Shown here: piece after piece, positions 1 to 11,600 of the stretch | How the letters are laid out: every line of letters starts with the position of its first letter | Numbering within the stretch: the first letter of the stretch is position 1 | Source: Gonatopus flavifemur | Taxonomy: Eukaryota; Arthropoda; Insecta; Hymenoptera; Dryinidae | Direction: 5' to 3' | Length of the DNA: 64,000 nucleotides | Assembly (NCBI GenBank): GCA_018340375.1 | Contig: JAFFJZ010000006.1 | Span: 24,434,001-24,498,000, forward strand | The notes under the pieces: generated by a model | Seen by the model: only the letters and a program-made list of their open reading frames with translations | Databases searched by the model: none | Told to the model about the DNA's origin: nothing | Translations under genes and position numbers: made by a program

Positions 1-855
1 AGTTTCTATGAACTCTTGAAGGGAAAGTTCTTTCTGATTATTCAAAAAGAACATAGCTTCCTCTTCCGACACAACTCCATCCCTGTTCTGATCAAAGGTG
101 ACTTTGGTTTGTAATTCGCCGATGACAAGCGTTCCGCTATTGTCGGAGTCTAACATTTTGAAATAGGTTTCAGCTTCGGCCTGGTTATCTTCTTTGTCTT
201 TAGAAGATTCTTCGCTGGGGCGTTCAGGCTCGGTAGTTTTATACTTCTCCAGTGCTAAACTTTCTCTCTCCTCCGCTTGCTTCCTGAGAATCTCTTTCTC
301 GTTCTTAGAGAGTTCAGCTTCCTCGTAGTCTGCACGTAACTTGACTAATCGTATCTGGAATTCACTCTTCATTTGTTTACCTTGAGTTCTCATTTGCTCA
401 CGTATTTGGTTTCCTTCCTTTTGCAAAGCGGCAGCCTTTTGAGCCTCTAACCTGGCTTCTTTACCCAGTTCGTGACAAATGTTTGGACATTGTTTTTTTG
501 ACGCATACTCGTCACTGCCATCGCAACAATCGCAAATTCCATCGTTGACTCTGCCGGAGGGGATCAACATACCTTCATGACCGATGTTTTCGCAATAAAA
601 CTTACCTCTCGAACAAGCGGAGGTGCCAGGCTCGTCCGAGCCATCGGCACAATCACAGTAATCATCATTTATGTACGAAAATGGGATAATTAAACTTCCA
701 TCGAAGCACTCGAAGTCCTTATCACGGGGATATAATGATTTGTTTGTACTCGCCACCCCGCGTAGTCGTAACACTTGTGAACCGGCTACGTGGCTTGATT
801 GATCAAAAACGGTAATGCCGATGAAAAGTATTATGTACACAAACCAATTATTCAT
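1..855 (-). CDS. GCS2beta: Glucosidase II beta subunit (PRKCSH-like), 5' part, truncated by window edge
   Basis: The frame is open for 285 codons from the ATG at 855-853 to the window edge, with no intron. A hydrophobic signal peptide (start MNNWFVYIILFIGITVF) is followed by the glucosidase II beta N-terminal domain with two LDLa-like cysteine modules (DDYCDCADGSDEPGTSAC and GICDCCDGSDEY), then a charged coiled-coil (EKEILRKQAEERESLALEK) and an EF-hand pair (DSDNSGTLVIGE, DQNRDGVVSEEEAMFFL). This order is diagnostic of the regulatory subunit that holds the catalytic alpha subunit in the ER, where the enzyme trims glucose from N-glycans in the calnexin cycle. The C-terminal MRH domain and an ER-retention tail would lie beyond base 1. 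The start is chosen because it precedes the signal peptide directly. Identity is very secure; the gene symbol follows fly usage. Confidence 0.95.
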   Translation of the reverse strand, partial: MNNWFVYIILFIGITVFDQSSHVAGSQVLRLRGVASTNKSLYPRDKDFECFDGSLIIPFSYINDDYCDCADGSDEPGTSACSRGKFYCENIGHEGMLIPSGRVNDGICDCCDGSDEYASKKQCPNICHELGKEARLEAQKAAALQKEGNQIREQMRTQGKQMKSEFQIRLVKLRADYEEAELSKNEKEILRKQAEERESLALEKYKTTEPERPSEESSKDKEDNQAEAETYFKMLDSDNSGTLVIGELQTKVTFDQNRDGVVSEEEAMFFLNNQKELSLQEFIET

Positions 856-2579
856 CTTCCTAATTCTAAGTGACGATGAACACGTTTCTAGGAGGCGTTG
901 CGTGAATGAAATATTATCACTCACGAAGAATTATACAAAATTTAAATGTACATAGATAGATATGCCTTGATTTCTCAAGATTTTAAACCTCACAGCAGAC
1001 TATTCAAGCCTATTTGTATGAAACATGTATAGATGCACAGTGCCATGATATAAAACAGTATAGCAGGCTAACTGTATATTTGTGCAAGTGATAGTAGAGG
1101 TGAGGTGCAAAAAGCCCGATTGATTTTCATTGGCTGGGAACTAGTAATTTCCGGTGAAATCACCAAATATTTCTAGCGATCGATCAACAACAGCCATTGC
1201 ACTCTACCATGTACTGTTTATTATTGACTGAAAACTGGTGATTTTTAATTGAATCGATCAATAACCCTAAACTCATACAGCACGCGAGTTCAGACAGATT
1301 TATAATGAATTCTTTTTGAACTCATATACGATTTTGATTGATCACTTCTCATAGAATGTTGTACATAGTTGACCGCTCTATAAGAAATGACCAATGAACA
1401 TCGTGTACGATCTCAGGAATTCCGAATCCTAGGGGAAACGAAGAGTATTGAAATATATGCGAGTCAAAGGGACCCGAAGTTGACAGAATGTTTCCTGGGA
1501 GTCCCTTATCAAATTGTATCAATTCACGTGACCAAGAAATACACAAACTTGAATAATTAAAATTCATTTATTATATATAAAATAGTTCCAATAGTTGAAA
1601 ATTTTTAACATGGACGTGTATGTGGGAATGACTTAACGAACTGATGTTACGAAATCTCGAAAATGAAATGAATTATTTGTAAATGATGAACCGACGCATT
1701 ACTGCATCCTTCGTCAAACTTAAACCTACACCCCTAAGAGGTATTTATCGTTTACATAAATCTGGTAGTGAGGATTCTTCCAAGATGTAGCATCAAACTT
1801 GAAATAAATAAAAAAAAATGTATGAAAAGAATCATTCAATTGGCACAATAATAATTTGTTTGCATCACTTCAACGAAGCATTCAACTTGTTCTTTTTTCT
1901 CGCAAAATCAAAATCCTACCACACCGTTTTTATTTATTCATCTTTTTGAATATTATACATTTCCTAATTCCATATAATAACATACATAAAATGCTTGTAG
2001 AAATATACACAATTTTCCAACAAATCAAACAAGTACATATTGCGATCAATGTTTGGTGAGAAGAGAAAATAAATGCAACGTACAGTCAAATGAATTTCAG
2101 CTACTCTGTATCGTATTATAAGTAAACATTTTTAACTAGCTTCTAGATCAATTCGCTCGTTGTGTATCTTTGATTCTGCCTTTTCAATATTCACCTCGTA
2201 GACTTTCAGAATCATACATTCGGTACGATTGAAACAATACGAGGGAAATATTGGATGATATAATTTAAAAATATGAGTATTATATACTATCCTGATAAAA
2301 AAGCACACCAGGGTATTCTATGGATTCGGCATTGAGACCGATGTTGAAGGTATCGTCGCGGTACAGCCGTATACCAGTTCATTCGCTTGTGAATTCGTTA
2401 GGTTTTTCCTTCAGTTGAATCTCGATATTTTACAGAAGCGTCTTCGAGATCATTTCGCGAGATGCACAATTATTATTCAATCGCGAACAAACTTGTACTC
2501 CAGAAATGTTTCACTTGAAATTCCTGATCTTATTTCTTTTTTCATGATGATTTTGTTTTACTTATTTTCTTTCTTTTCT
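856..2579. other. Spacer: glucosidase II beta upstream region and claudin-like 3' UTR side
   Basis: No coding exon is recognised here. The low-coordinate part must hold the promoter and leader of the glucosidase II beta gene. The high-coordinate part must hold the 3' UTR of the claudin-like gene, whose stop is at 2580. Overlapping minus-strand AATAAA signals lie at about 1929-1938 and are candidate polyadenylation signals. Short ORFs in this stretch look random. Confidence 0.4.
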
Positions 2580-2683
2580 TCAATAGTTGTACGGTCCATA
2601 CTGCGAGCCATGATAATATGGTCCTGGATATGCCGCCGGTGCTGGATATCCTGCATACGCGTACTGCTGCTTTTGTGGATACA
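2580..2683 (-). CDS. Claudin-like gene, last coding exon (Tyr/Pro tail)
   Basis: The acceptor is TCGTTTGCAG. The exon completes a Val codon with the G from 6a or 6b, then encodes YPQKQQYAYAGYPAPAAYPG and a GSQYGPYNY end before TGA at 2582-2580. The repeated tyrosines and prolines suggest a cytoplasmic tail open to phosphorylation or WW/PDZ-type binding; that is inference. Confidence 0.82.
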
Positions 2684-5600
2684 CTGCAAACGATTTGTAC
2701 GATTAGAAACACTTTTTATAAAGAAATTTGGAGTATCGGAGGACTATTTACACTATTCACAGCATTTTTTATGAGGTGAATGATTCTTCTATGTTACAGG
2801 TAGGTTTGAATTATAATACAATATTAGGAATCGTATTGTATTTTAACATGCGTCTGTTGTTTTATCACTATTTTAGAAAAGGTTGGTGTTACAATGTAAG
2901 GATTATTATATCAGAGTGGGATATTGGAGCATGATATTATAAAGTTACTATTTAGATCCTCAATGATCTCATTATTATTGTAAATCACTGTTTGATGGAC
3001 GACTTTTCAGAACGTTATTTATAGGAACAATATCTAGATTTTATTGATATATTTGATGAAAAAACAAATATTTATATTCTATGAAAAATGTGTGATGGGC
3101 ATTTTCTCACAAAATATAACTCAGTTCGTCACAGTAATGTAATGAAAATTATATTTTCAACTATGCAGAAACTGTATTTTATGGGGTGATTATCAGAGGA
3201 GAAGGTATCAAAAAATCTTTTCAACTATACAACTACAATAATTAAAAGTTAAATAGTTAATTTACCACACCCCAGTTAATTGGAATCAAATTTTTATTCA
3301 CTAATTTCATCAATTTCCAACGGATACGTTGAATTTAATTATCGCTCGCTTGATAATTGATTTGCAAATCATAGTTTCTTCACACAATTCAAGATTTATT
3401 TACAATTTATATGAATTTTGTTTTCCTCGTGTGTATTCAACAATTTTTTTTCATTTGAATACAGTTGAATTTTATATTATTTCTTATCTCTTTCTCTCGC
3501 TCTCCGGCGTCTTTATTCAACGTGTGCGTTAAAAGTACGAAGCGTACTTCCTGTACAGCCTTATTATCTTAACGTAAAAATATTGTATGAAATATCACAC
3601 CTAACTTGAAGAGCACAAGTTTCTATAAAACAGCTCGTACAGTTTTTATAATCCATTGAAAAGAAAAACAACACAAGAAGAGAATACGTTTCCTCTTCAT
3701 TATTATTACTATACTTTTTTTTTCAAACAAATTTCTCTGAATCGATGAAGAGGAATCCATTGCGTCGATCGATATCGTATTATCACAATGATGAAATAAT
3801 AATATAGCAGAAAGTAATCATAAAGGTATCGAATGATTGCATGAACGAGTATAGAGAAAACTTAGAAAGTTTTCTTCAGGATCAGAGCGTGACAGAATTG
3901 CCGTGTAAACAGAGCATAATGAAAAGGATCAGTACTAGATACAGAATGATCTTACAAACTTCAATTACTTAACTTGATGATTATCCAGATTTGGTTGTTA
4001 ATATTGAATAAATTTTAGAATGCACTTGAACTTTGATATCTATCCACATAATATAAAGTTTTGATCGTGTATAGCTATTATGACCGAATTACAGTTCTCA
4101 AACACGTGATTTTATCGAAATTTAGGGATAAAAGTCGAAGACTCTTTGAAAAACACACTCAAATCAAGTTATCGATCAGACGTCTAAAGAGAACAAGAAT
4201 TTCAACAACTTTCAGACGTTCAATAATTGCTTATATCAACTTATATAAAGCTTATGAATTTGGGCTTCAAACTAAGGTTCTATCCTTCCCAGATAGCACA
4301 ACATGCCACTGGGACGTTAATGGAACGTTTAAGGAACGTAGAAGAGGTTTTCTGGGCGTTCTAAAAACGTCCCAGGGACACATTGTGCTGTGAGGGTTGT
4401 TTTTGTATACCAAATTTTCGTTCAAAAAGATTTTTCTGAAATGTACAAACTAAATTCTACGCTCAATCGAACAAGATCTGATTTTCGTTTAATTAATTTC
4501 CTGAGAAATCAGTTCTTCTCGTGGGCATGAATTATCGCAGTTGATTAACTTTATCCATTTTTCTATAATCTTTATAAGAATACAATAATTCTCAATGAAA
4601 TGAATCGAATTTGAAGAATATGAATGATTTTTCAGAAACGCAGGATAAAATTGATCTACCGCGCGAGAAGCGTAAAGCAGAGAATATTTGTTATCATTGT
4701 ATGTACCAGGCATAAGATACTGCATGTTCATCGCCTCCTCGCGCATTCTTTCGCCCCGCAAGCAAATTGCGGCAGCGCTAAACAAGATCGCGCTGACCAA
4801 CGACCAACCGACGCCGACCCAAGCGACTACGTACGACCAGTCGTACGAGATTAGTGAATTATCCTTGAGGACCTAGATCCGCATTCCAAAAAAAAACATA
4901 CGATGCATGTTAGTGGTTATTATTCAAGATATTTTGTCACCTGGCATGATGTATTGTATGTTTTGAGCCTGTTCGCGAGCACGCTCCCTTCTCAGGCAGG
5001 ATGCCGCGATCAGAAACAATGTCATCGTGGCCAGCGTGGTCGCCACCCCAAGCCAGGCCAAATAAAACGACCAATCGTACCATTTGGATGTATAATCCTT
5101 CAATACCTGCGGGCAGATGGACTTTATAAACTCTGATAATAATTCAGGATCGTAACGAACACCTTATCACCATGTTTAATCAAATTTCATTCTCGTACTG
5201 AAAATAAATAACTGAGCCTGAAAAACATGAAAAGATACGACGTTTAGTGTGGGAGGAATGAGTTTCTGGGTTTTGGACTTCTGAAACGGGAGCCACGATT
5301 CCAATCCACAACGCCAGTGTTGGGCAAATTGATGGGAAACTGCTGAAAGAATTGTTATTCTTCAGTCGTTACTAGAACTCATGAACTTCTACCTTGGAAA
5401 AATCATTTTTGTTGAATCCTGCTTCGATAAGGAGATCTCAACAGTCTCTCACAGTCTCATCAACAAATTTTACAATTTTATTTTGTAGTCTTCAGAAATC
5501 ATTAGAAAATTCAAAGTCTTTGGCAGAGTGCAGTCTTCGGTAGATAGTTCATGATTATTTAATTCAAATTTGTATCAATTACGTACTTTCTCTCCCTCTC

Positions 5601-8600
5601 TCAATGCTCGATAATTTATCAATTATTCACATATAAAGTGGGCGGATTTAATACGTAAAAATACAATTTTGATGCATGGATGAAAGCTTTCAAATAACTG
5701 TTAATTTATCGAATCAAATTGAAATTAAACTCCTTGGATCTGATTAAATGCGATATACATGGATTGAAAACTTTGAAGAGTCAATAATGACTCATAAATT
5801 CAAGATCATTCTTTATTGTTCTGAGATAGGTAAAATTGCATCTTCACGTATTAAATCAACCCACTGCACTCCGATCAAGGATAATTACAACTGGCGTGAA
5901 CAGAAGTTTGGTATTTCGACCGTCAGATTTTAATTAAGGTGCAAACACTTCATAATAATTGAAATATCGCTCTGTACAGCATTTCTACTTGAATCAGAGA
6001 AGTGCTGTACAGGGGTTTATGTTGGTTAACATGAGGCGTTTGGCTGTAGTTTGTTATAAACGATTTGGCTGCTGCCACATCGCTAGTATCCCCTCAAGAA
6101 CGTTTTATACTCCTGGAAGCAGTTTGTTGCACATTGAACCGGATGCAACAACTTGAACAGCACAAAATTAACAACGAAAATAATAACTCACGTTGCTCCA
6201 TTGCTGGTAATATTCTTCTCCCACGATTTTTTCTTTCTCATAATATTCTACACCATGCCAAAGTCCCATGGCTCCGGCAGTTAGTAAACCTAGGACAATC
6301 GAAAAAAAACAAAACTTATAAAGAATTTTTGTTATCCCGGGCGTCACTCGTTAAAATAACATCCTACCCCTCCAAACAATGATTACTGGCATCCCAGTAG
6401 AACCACCCTTAGTTACCGAATTTCTAGGATCTATCTAGTTAAAAATTCTTGTCCCTGCAGCATTCATTCGGTCGGTTGTTTGAAACGTTCTGAGGATGTT
6501 TCAAACATGTTCCAACGTTTTTCTTCTATTTATAAGGTTTCTACATTATTAAATTTCTTCTCCTCATTAGTCAGTCTTTTGAACAAAAATCTCCGCGAGA
6601 ATTCCAAAAATTACCAAATAAATGCTTTGTGAGAAATCCTTTTCCTTAGGCCCACTTAGAGTCTTGGTTGGGAATTCTCAAGTGGGTATATAAATTCGAA
6701 GAAGTCTAAGCCATATATTACTTATAATGCTGATAACTAAAACTCTGATGAGAAAATAACGTTCACCAAGTGTAAGTTCGTTCATAAAAAATCCGAGTGC
6801 GTTTAAATTCTTATGCTTCTTGAACTTTCTGGAACACTTTTTATGCGCGCATTAATTTACAAAATTTTTACAATCTTTATTAATAAATCGAAGAAATTGC
6901 GGATCATAGAAGATAATCCCTCAACATTAGTTCAATAAATTACTATTTGAATAGCGATGTTTTTCAATCTGTTGATAAAGATTGTAGTTTTGACGCTTTC
7001 TTTTGTCTCAGTTTATGTTTTCTTAATTAACTTTGCAAGCACCCTTCCTGCCCTCTCGGTTGCACGCTTCATTTTCGACAAGGAATAAATCTAGGGCATA
7101 CTAACACGCTAACAGCATGAGAATTGCCGTGGCAGTGATGTTTCCAGGTGATCGCTTCCAACAGCCCACAACTCCTGTCCAAAATGATGAGAATATCGCC
7201 AAGAAAGCCACAATAAACAGAGCTATCACCGATCTTCCCATATCTGAAAATAAAATCATTGAAACTTGTCACTGATCATACGATATAATTGGTTTTCATT
7301 GAAACAATTTTTTCGTGAAGCATCGAACTTTTGCAACAAACTGCATACGTTATTCAGATCCAATAAAATTTTACTCGATTTAAGTAAATTTTATTTGAAA
7401 TTGATAAAAGTTTATTTGGATGCAACTAAAACTCCAGTAGGTTAATATTTAAATAGAAATTCAAACAAAGTTTAGTCAATCCAAATGAATCCAAATATAA
7501 ATTTCTCTTGGTGCAGAACTTCATTCAATAAATATTTGAATTGATTTTAAGATGTAAAGAATGAGTATGAATTGAATTGTTATTCAATTAGATAACGCGT
7601 GTAAACGATTGTTACATAAGTATGTTGAAAAAGCTTTTGATATACGTACGTAATCGAGCCATCGCGTCATCGGAGAAGCCTTTGGTTTCATTGTCTTCAT
7701 CGGGAATGAAGTAATCGATGTTCATACAGTGCGTTTCCACAGGACTCAAATATGTCACCACTAAAAACATGAAGTAATATTATTTTATTAAAAATACTCG
7801 ATATATTTCTCTTTGCGTCAAAATAACCGCTCAAGAGCCTCAGCGTTGGGAAAGCATTAGCAAACAGTAATATTTATGTTTTTAATAGGTTTGTGTGAAT
7901 ACTTTGACTATTCAGAAGTTTTGAGCTATACTTGTAATTCTTCAGTAGTGATCCAGCAAGCTTTTTGAATTCTCTATAAATTATATGATTTCTTAGGGAT
8001 AAGACATCATGAAAATATTCAAAAATTCATCGAGTGTTCGAAAAATCATTGAATACACAAAAGCTTTCAGGTGCTCAATAGACATTTCTTGAAATTTCAT
8101 TCATTTTTCAAGTACATTTGTTAATGAAATTTGAAATTCCTGGTGATTGAATTAAGAATCAAGTTACATGTGATTGAATTTTGCTGTCAAATTTCTAACA
8201 GTGCAGGTCAGACACTTTTGGAGGATATTCCGTTGTTCTCTCGCTATTGAAATTCTACTTCAATGAAACATATAATGCAACATAAAGAGTGAATTTCGGC
8301 CATGGTGTCTTTCAACCACCACTTCCACTTTTTCAACACCAATTATGGTACCTATCGATATTCATAAACGTACAGTTAGAGAAGATTTGAAATTCAGGCG
8401 GTGCCGTTCGTTTCCTCAACATTCTTTGAATCTAGTTTCGTTCGTACAAACGAGGCAGGCGCCATATACCAGATCGTTGACTTCTAACTGTACACATATC
8501 ACGATTACTGTTCGGAGGGCCCTTTACGTTATACACAAAAGAAAGTTCATCCCCATAGAATTCCGTAATACAACAATGAAGAGATGAGAAAAGAAATCAG

Positions 8601-11600
8601 GTTTGATGAACCGCGGATACTCGATACCATCGATCGTTTCAAGACATACAAGAATGTGTGAATCTTCGCGTAATGAATCACACATTGTTTGTTCATCACG
8701 ACACTGTTCGTATGAATGAGTTACAGGTTTGTTGTCGTAAAACCAAAAGAAAATGATAATCGCCGATGAAAATTTCTTCTTGAAAATGAGGGTCAAGTAT
8801 GCTTGCGTACGTCATATAAATCATTGAAGAACCGGAAGTTATGCGTACCGGGAACAAACGCAAGGCCAAAACTGACTGTGTACTCACGGTCGAAGAACGG
8901 TTTATGCGGAATGTTGAGTGTATTGTTTGAGAATCAGTTATGATATTGTGACACAACAGTTTATTATATTTTATAAATTCGATACTTCCTTTCTTCTCAA
9001 CTAAACAAATTGACTCTACCTCGAATCGCCAATCAAATCATATTCTGAAACAACCGAATCTGATTTTCGTTTTCAATTGAATATAATATTCACTCATAGA
9101 AGAAATTATAAGCCAAATTCATATGGAAACAATATTTATTCCGCCGTATTAAAAACAAGCTTCATTAAATACAAATTACTATCTTCATCCTTGGAAGATC
9201 AAGTCAAGGTTTCGGAATTCAGTGGATTTGAAACATGATGAATTATTTTTTTGAAAAGATGAATCGAATGATATTCGTGGGGAGAAGAGACGCTCGAGAG
9301 ACTTTGAAATACTCATTTTTCTTATCTGTACCGTATAAGAGATCTCGAAGGTACGGATCGATTAGAAGAAAGTATGATTCTCTTCCCACGAGTTCCCATT
9401 CGATGTATTTCTTATACACGACCTGTTCAGAGACCGGCCTTTCGGAGACTTTCTATCAACGTTATATACCGAGGTTCTTCGTAACATCCTGGGTTATTCG
9501 GTCTTCACGTAATAGGTTAAGAGTGTATAATCAACACCAGCGTGCCGACGCATTGGCCGCTCTTCGCAGCGGTAAAAGGATAATTCTTGAAATTCAACAA
9601 CCTTAGCGAAAATATATTGATCATTGAACAGTGTCTGGGAACTGGCTTTGTCCAGTGAATTATTATTCTTCATTTCAGAACTGTTCTGCTCTTCTTGTAC
9701 ATCTCAATCATGGATGATGAGTTGAAAATGTCATGAAATTGTGGTTCGATGATTCGGTTACTCCGTTGTCACGGAGCATGGAAAGAATCGAACGAATGAA
9801 TTCATAAACCGTTATGGATTCGATGAAGCTGTTGCCTGTTTCGTAAATTCTATACTCGAGGAATATCATGTGCGGTAGGGAGTAATGTATCGTGACCTAC
9901 ACTCGTTGCATATCCAAGAAAATAGATGTAACGAATATTTCACTTGCAGAGTTTGACGAGTTATGCATTATGTAATAACTGTCCAATTCATTAGAGGAAA
10001 TAATTTCAAGTAATGGGTTGTAATCAATGAATCGATGATGAAATCATCTATTCGTTATGTGTGTATATATATATGAAGGAACGCTCCTTAAAACTCGACA
10101 TGTACCAACTTTCACAAATAAATCACATGATGTTCTTCTTGTTGAAATATTAAGAACTTATTTATGTAAACGTCTTTTCATTTTTTGTCAATGCTTTTGA
10201 CGTTTAGCTGTAATAACGATACTAAATTGTTCTATTTAATTCAATTGAATTATACACCGAGAAAAAAAAGTTGTAAAATTTACCTCTTATCAATTAATCA
10301 AGTATGGATGATTTAATAATATAATTCGAGCTACTACAATTATAGTCGATTTTACCGCAGGGAATGTAATATTCACATCAGCTGTGGTATATTTAATATT
10401 CGTTGTTGTAAAATCGACTGAAATTGTGGTCACTTGCACTATATTCTAAATCATCCATACATTTACTCAATGAGATGTAAATCTTACAAGTTTTTTTTTT
10501 TCTTAGTGTACCATTTCAATGATACACTGTTAGAAATTTCTGCATTAATTTTAATGTTTTTGCTGGAAGTTTTTTTCCCAGGTACATGCATGAATTCAGT
10601 TTCATACACATTTTACATCAAATTTAATATAAATTATAGCATAATCCATAGTTTTTGTACATTAAATTTAATTTAGAATGTGTATGAACCTGATTTCATG
10701 TACGTAATTGAAAAAAAAACTTCCAGATATTTCTGACAGTGTAGAATTGGCTGTAGGTGCAAACTATTTACAAAGATGGTCAAATTTGAGGCATTATACA
10801 TTGGTTAGCACGAAAAAGAATGATTCACAGCGAAACCAAATTCTAAACTATTTTTTTCCGTACATTAGCCTCTAAAAAAATGTATAAACTGCGAGCCATG
10901 GCTTTGAAAATATAATTTGAGGCATTTTAAAAAAAGAATCGAAAAGTGCAACAGAATTCAGAAACATATGCATGCAACTGACAAAAACAAACTCGCAGGA
11001 GAGCAGCTCCCATGAAGAAGAAAGATGAGGTACCCAAATAAAAATAATTCGTGAAGCACTGTAGCGTAAACAATAGCAAAATGAGGAAGAAAAGCGAAAG
11101 TTCGATAAGAACGTGATCGATTGAAGACAAAAAATGTAATAACACGAAATACAATGGAACAGAATGAGAAAGAAAAATGAGAAGGACAAGACAGAAAATT
11201 GATGAAAGATGACGGAAGAAAGAAATAGTTGCGTAGTCGTTTTTTGACTATCTAAGAAAATAGTTAGGGCATTTATTCGGTTGCCCAATACAGTAGTTAC
11301 AGCAACTAACGTGGTATTTGTCATGACTACAAATTAGTTGCTGCAACTACCCTTTCTCTCGTGGTCCTTTATGAAACTACACGGAAAAACTTGGTGATCC
11401 GAATTTTCGTTGACTAATATATCACTTTTGGACGAGGCACAAATCCGAGAAGAATTCATACACTGGATTTGAATAATTCGTCGACTTTGTCCATGATTTC
11501 ACCGATGGAATTCATTTTTCGTTTTGATTGTCGAAATAATAGAAAGAGTCGACGAATTACTAAAATCCAGTGTACGAATTCTTCCGGAATTTGTGCTCCG

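Noticed and set aside
9235..9606. 123-codon plus-strand ORF in claudin-like intron 2
   Set aside because: No domain or recognisable motif, and no splice or codon pattern supporting a gene.
10872..11324. 150-codon minus-strand ORF rich in Phe, Ser and Leu
   Set aside because: Low complexity from an A-rich plus strand; a second frame is open over the same bases, as expected for compositional bias.
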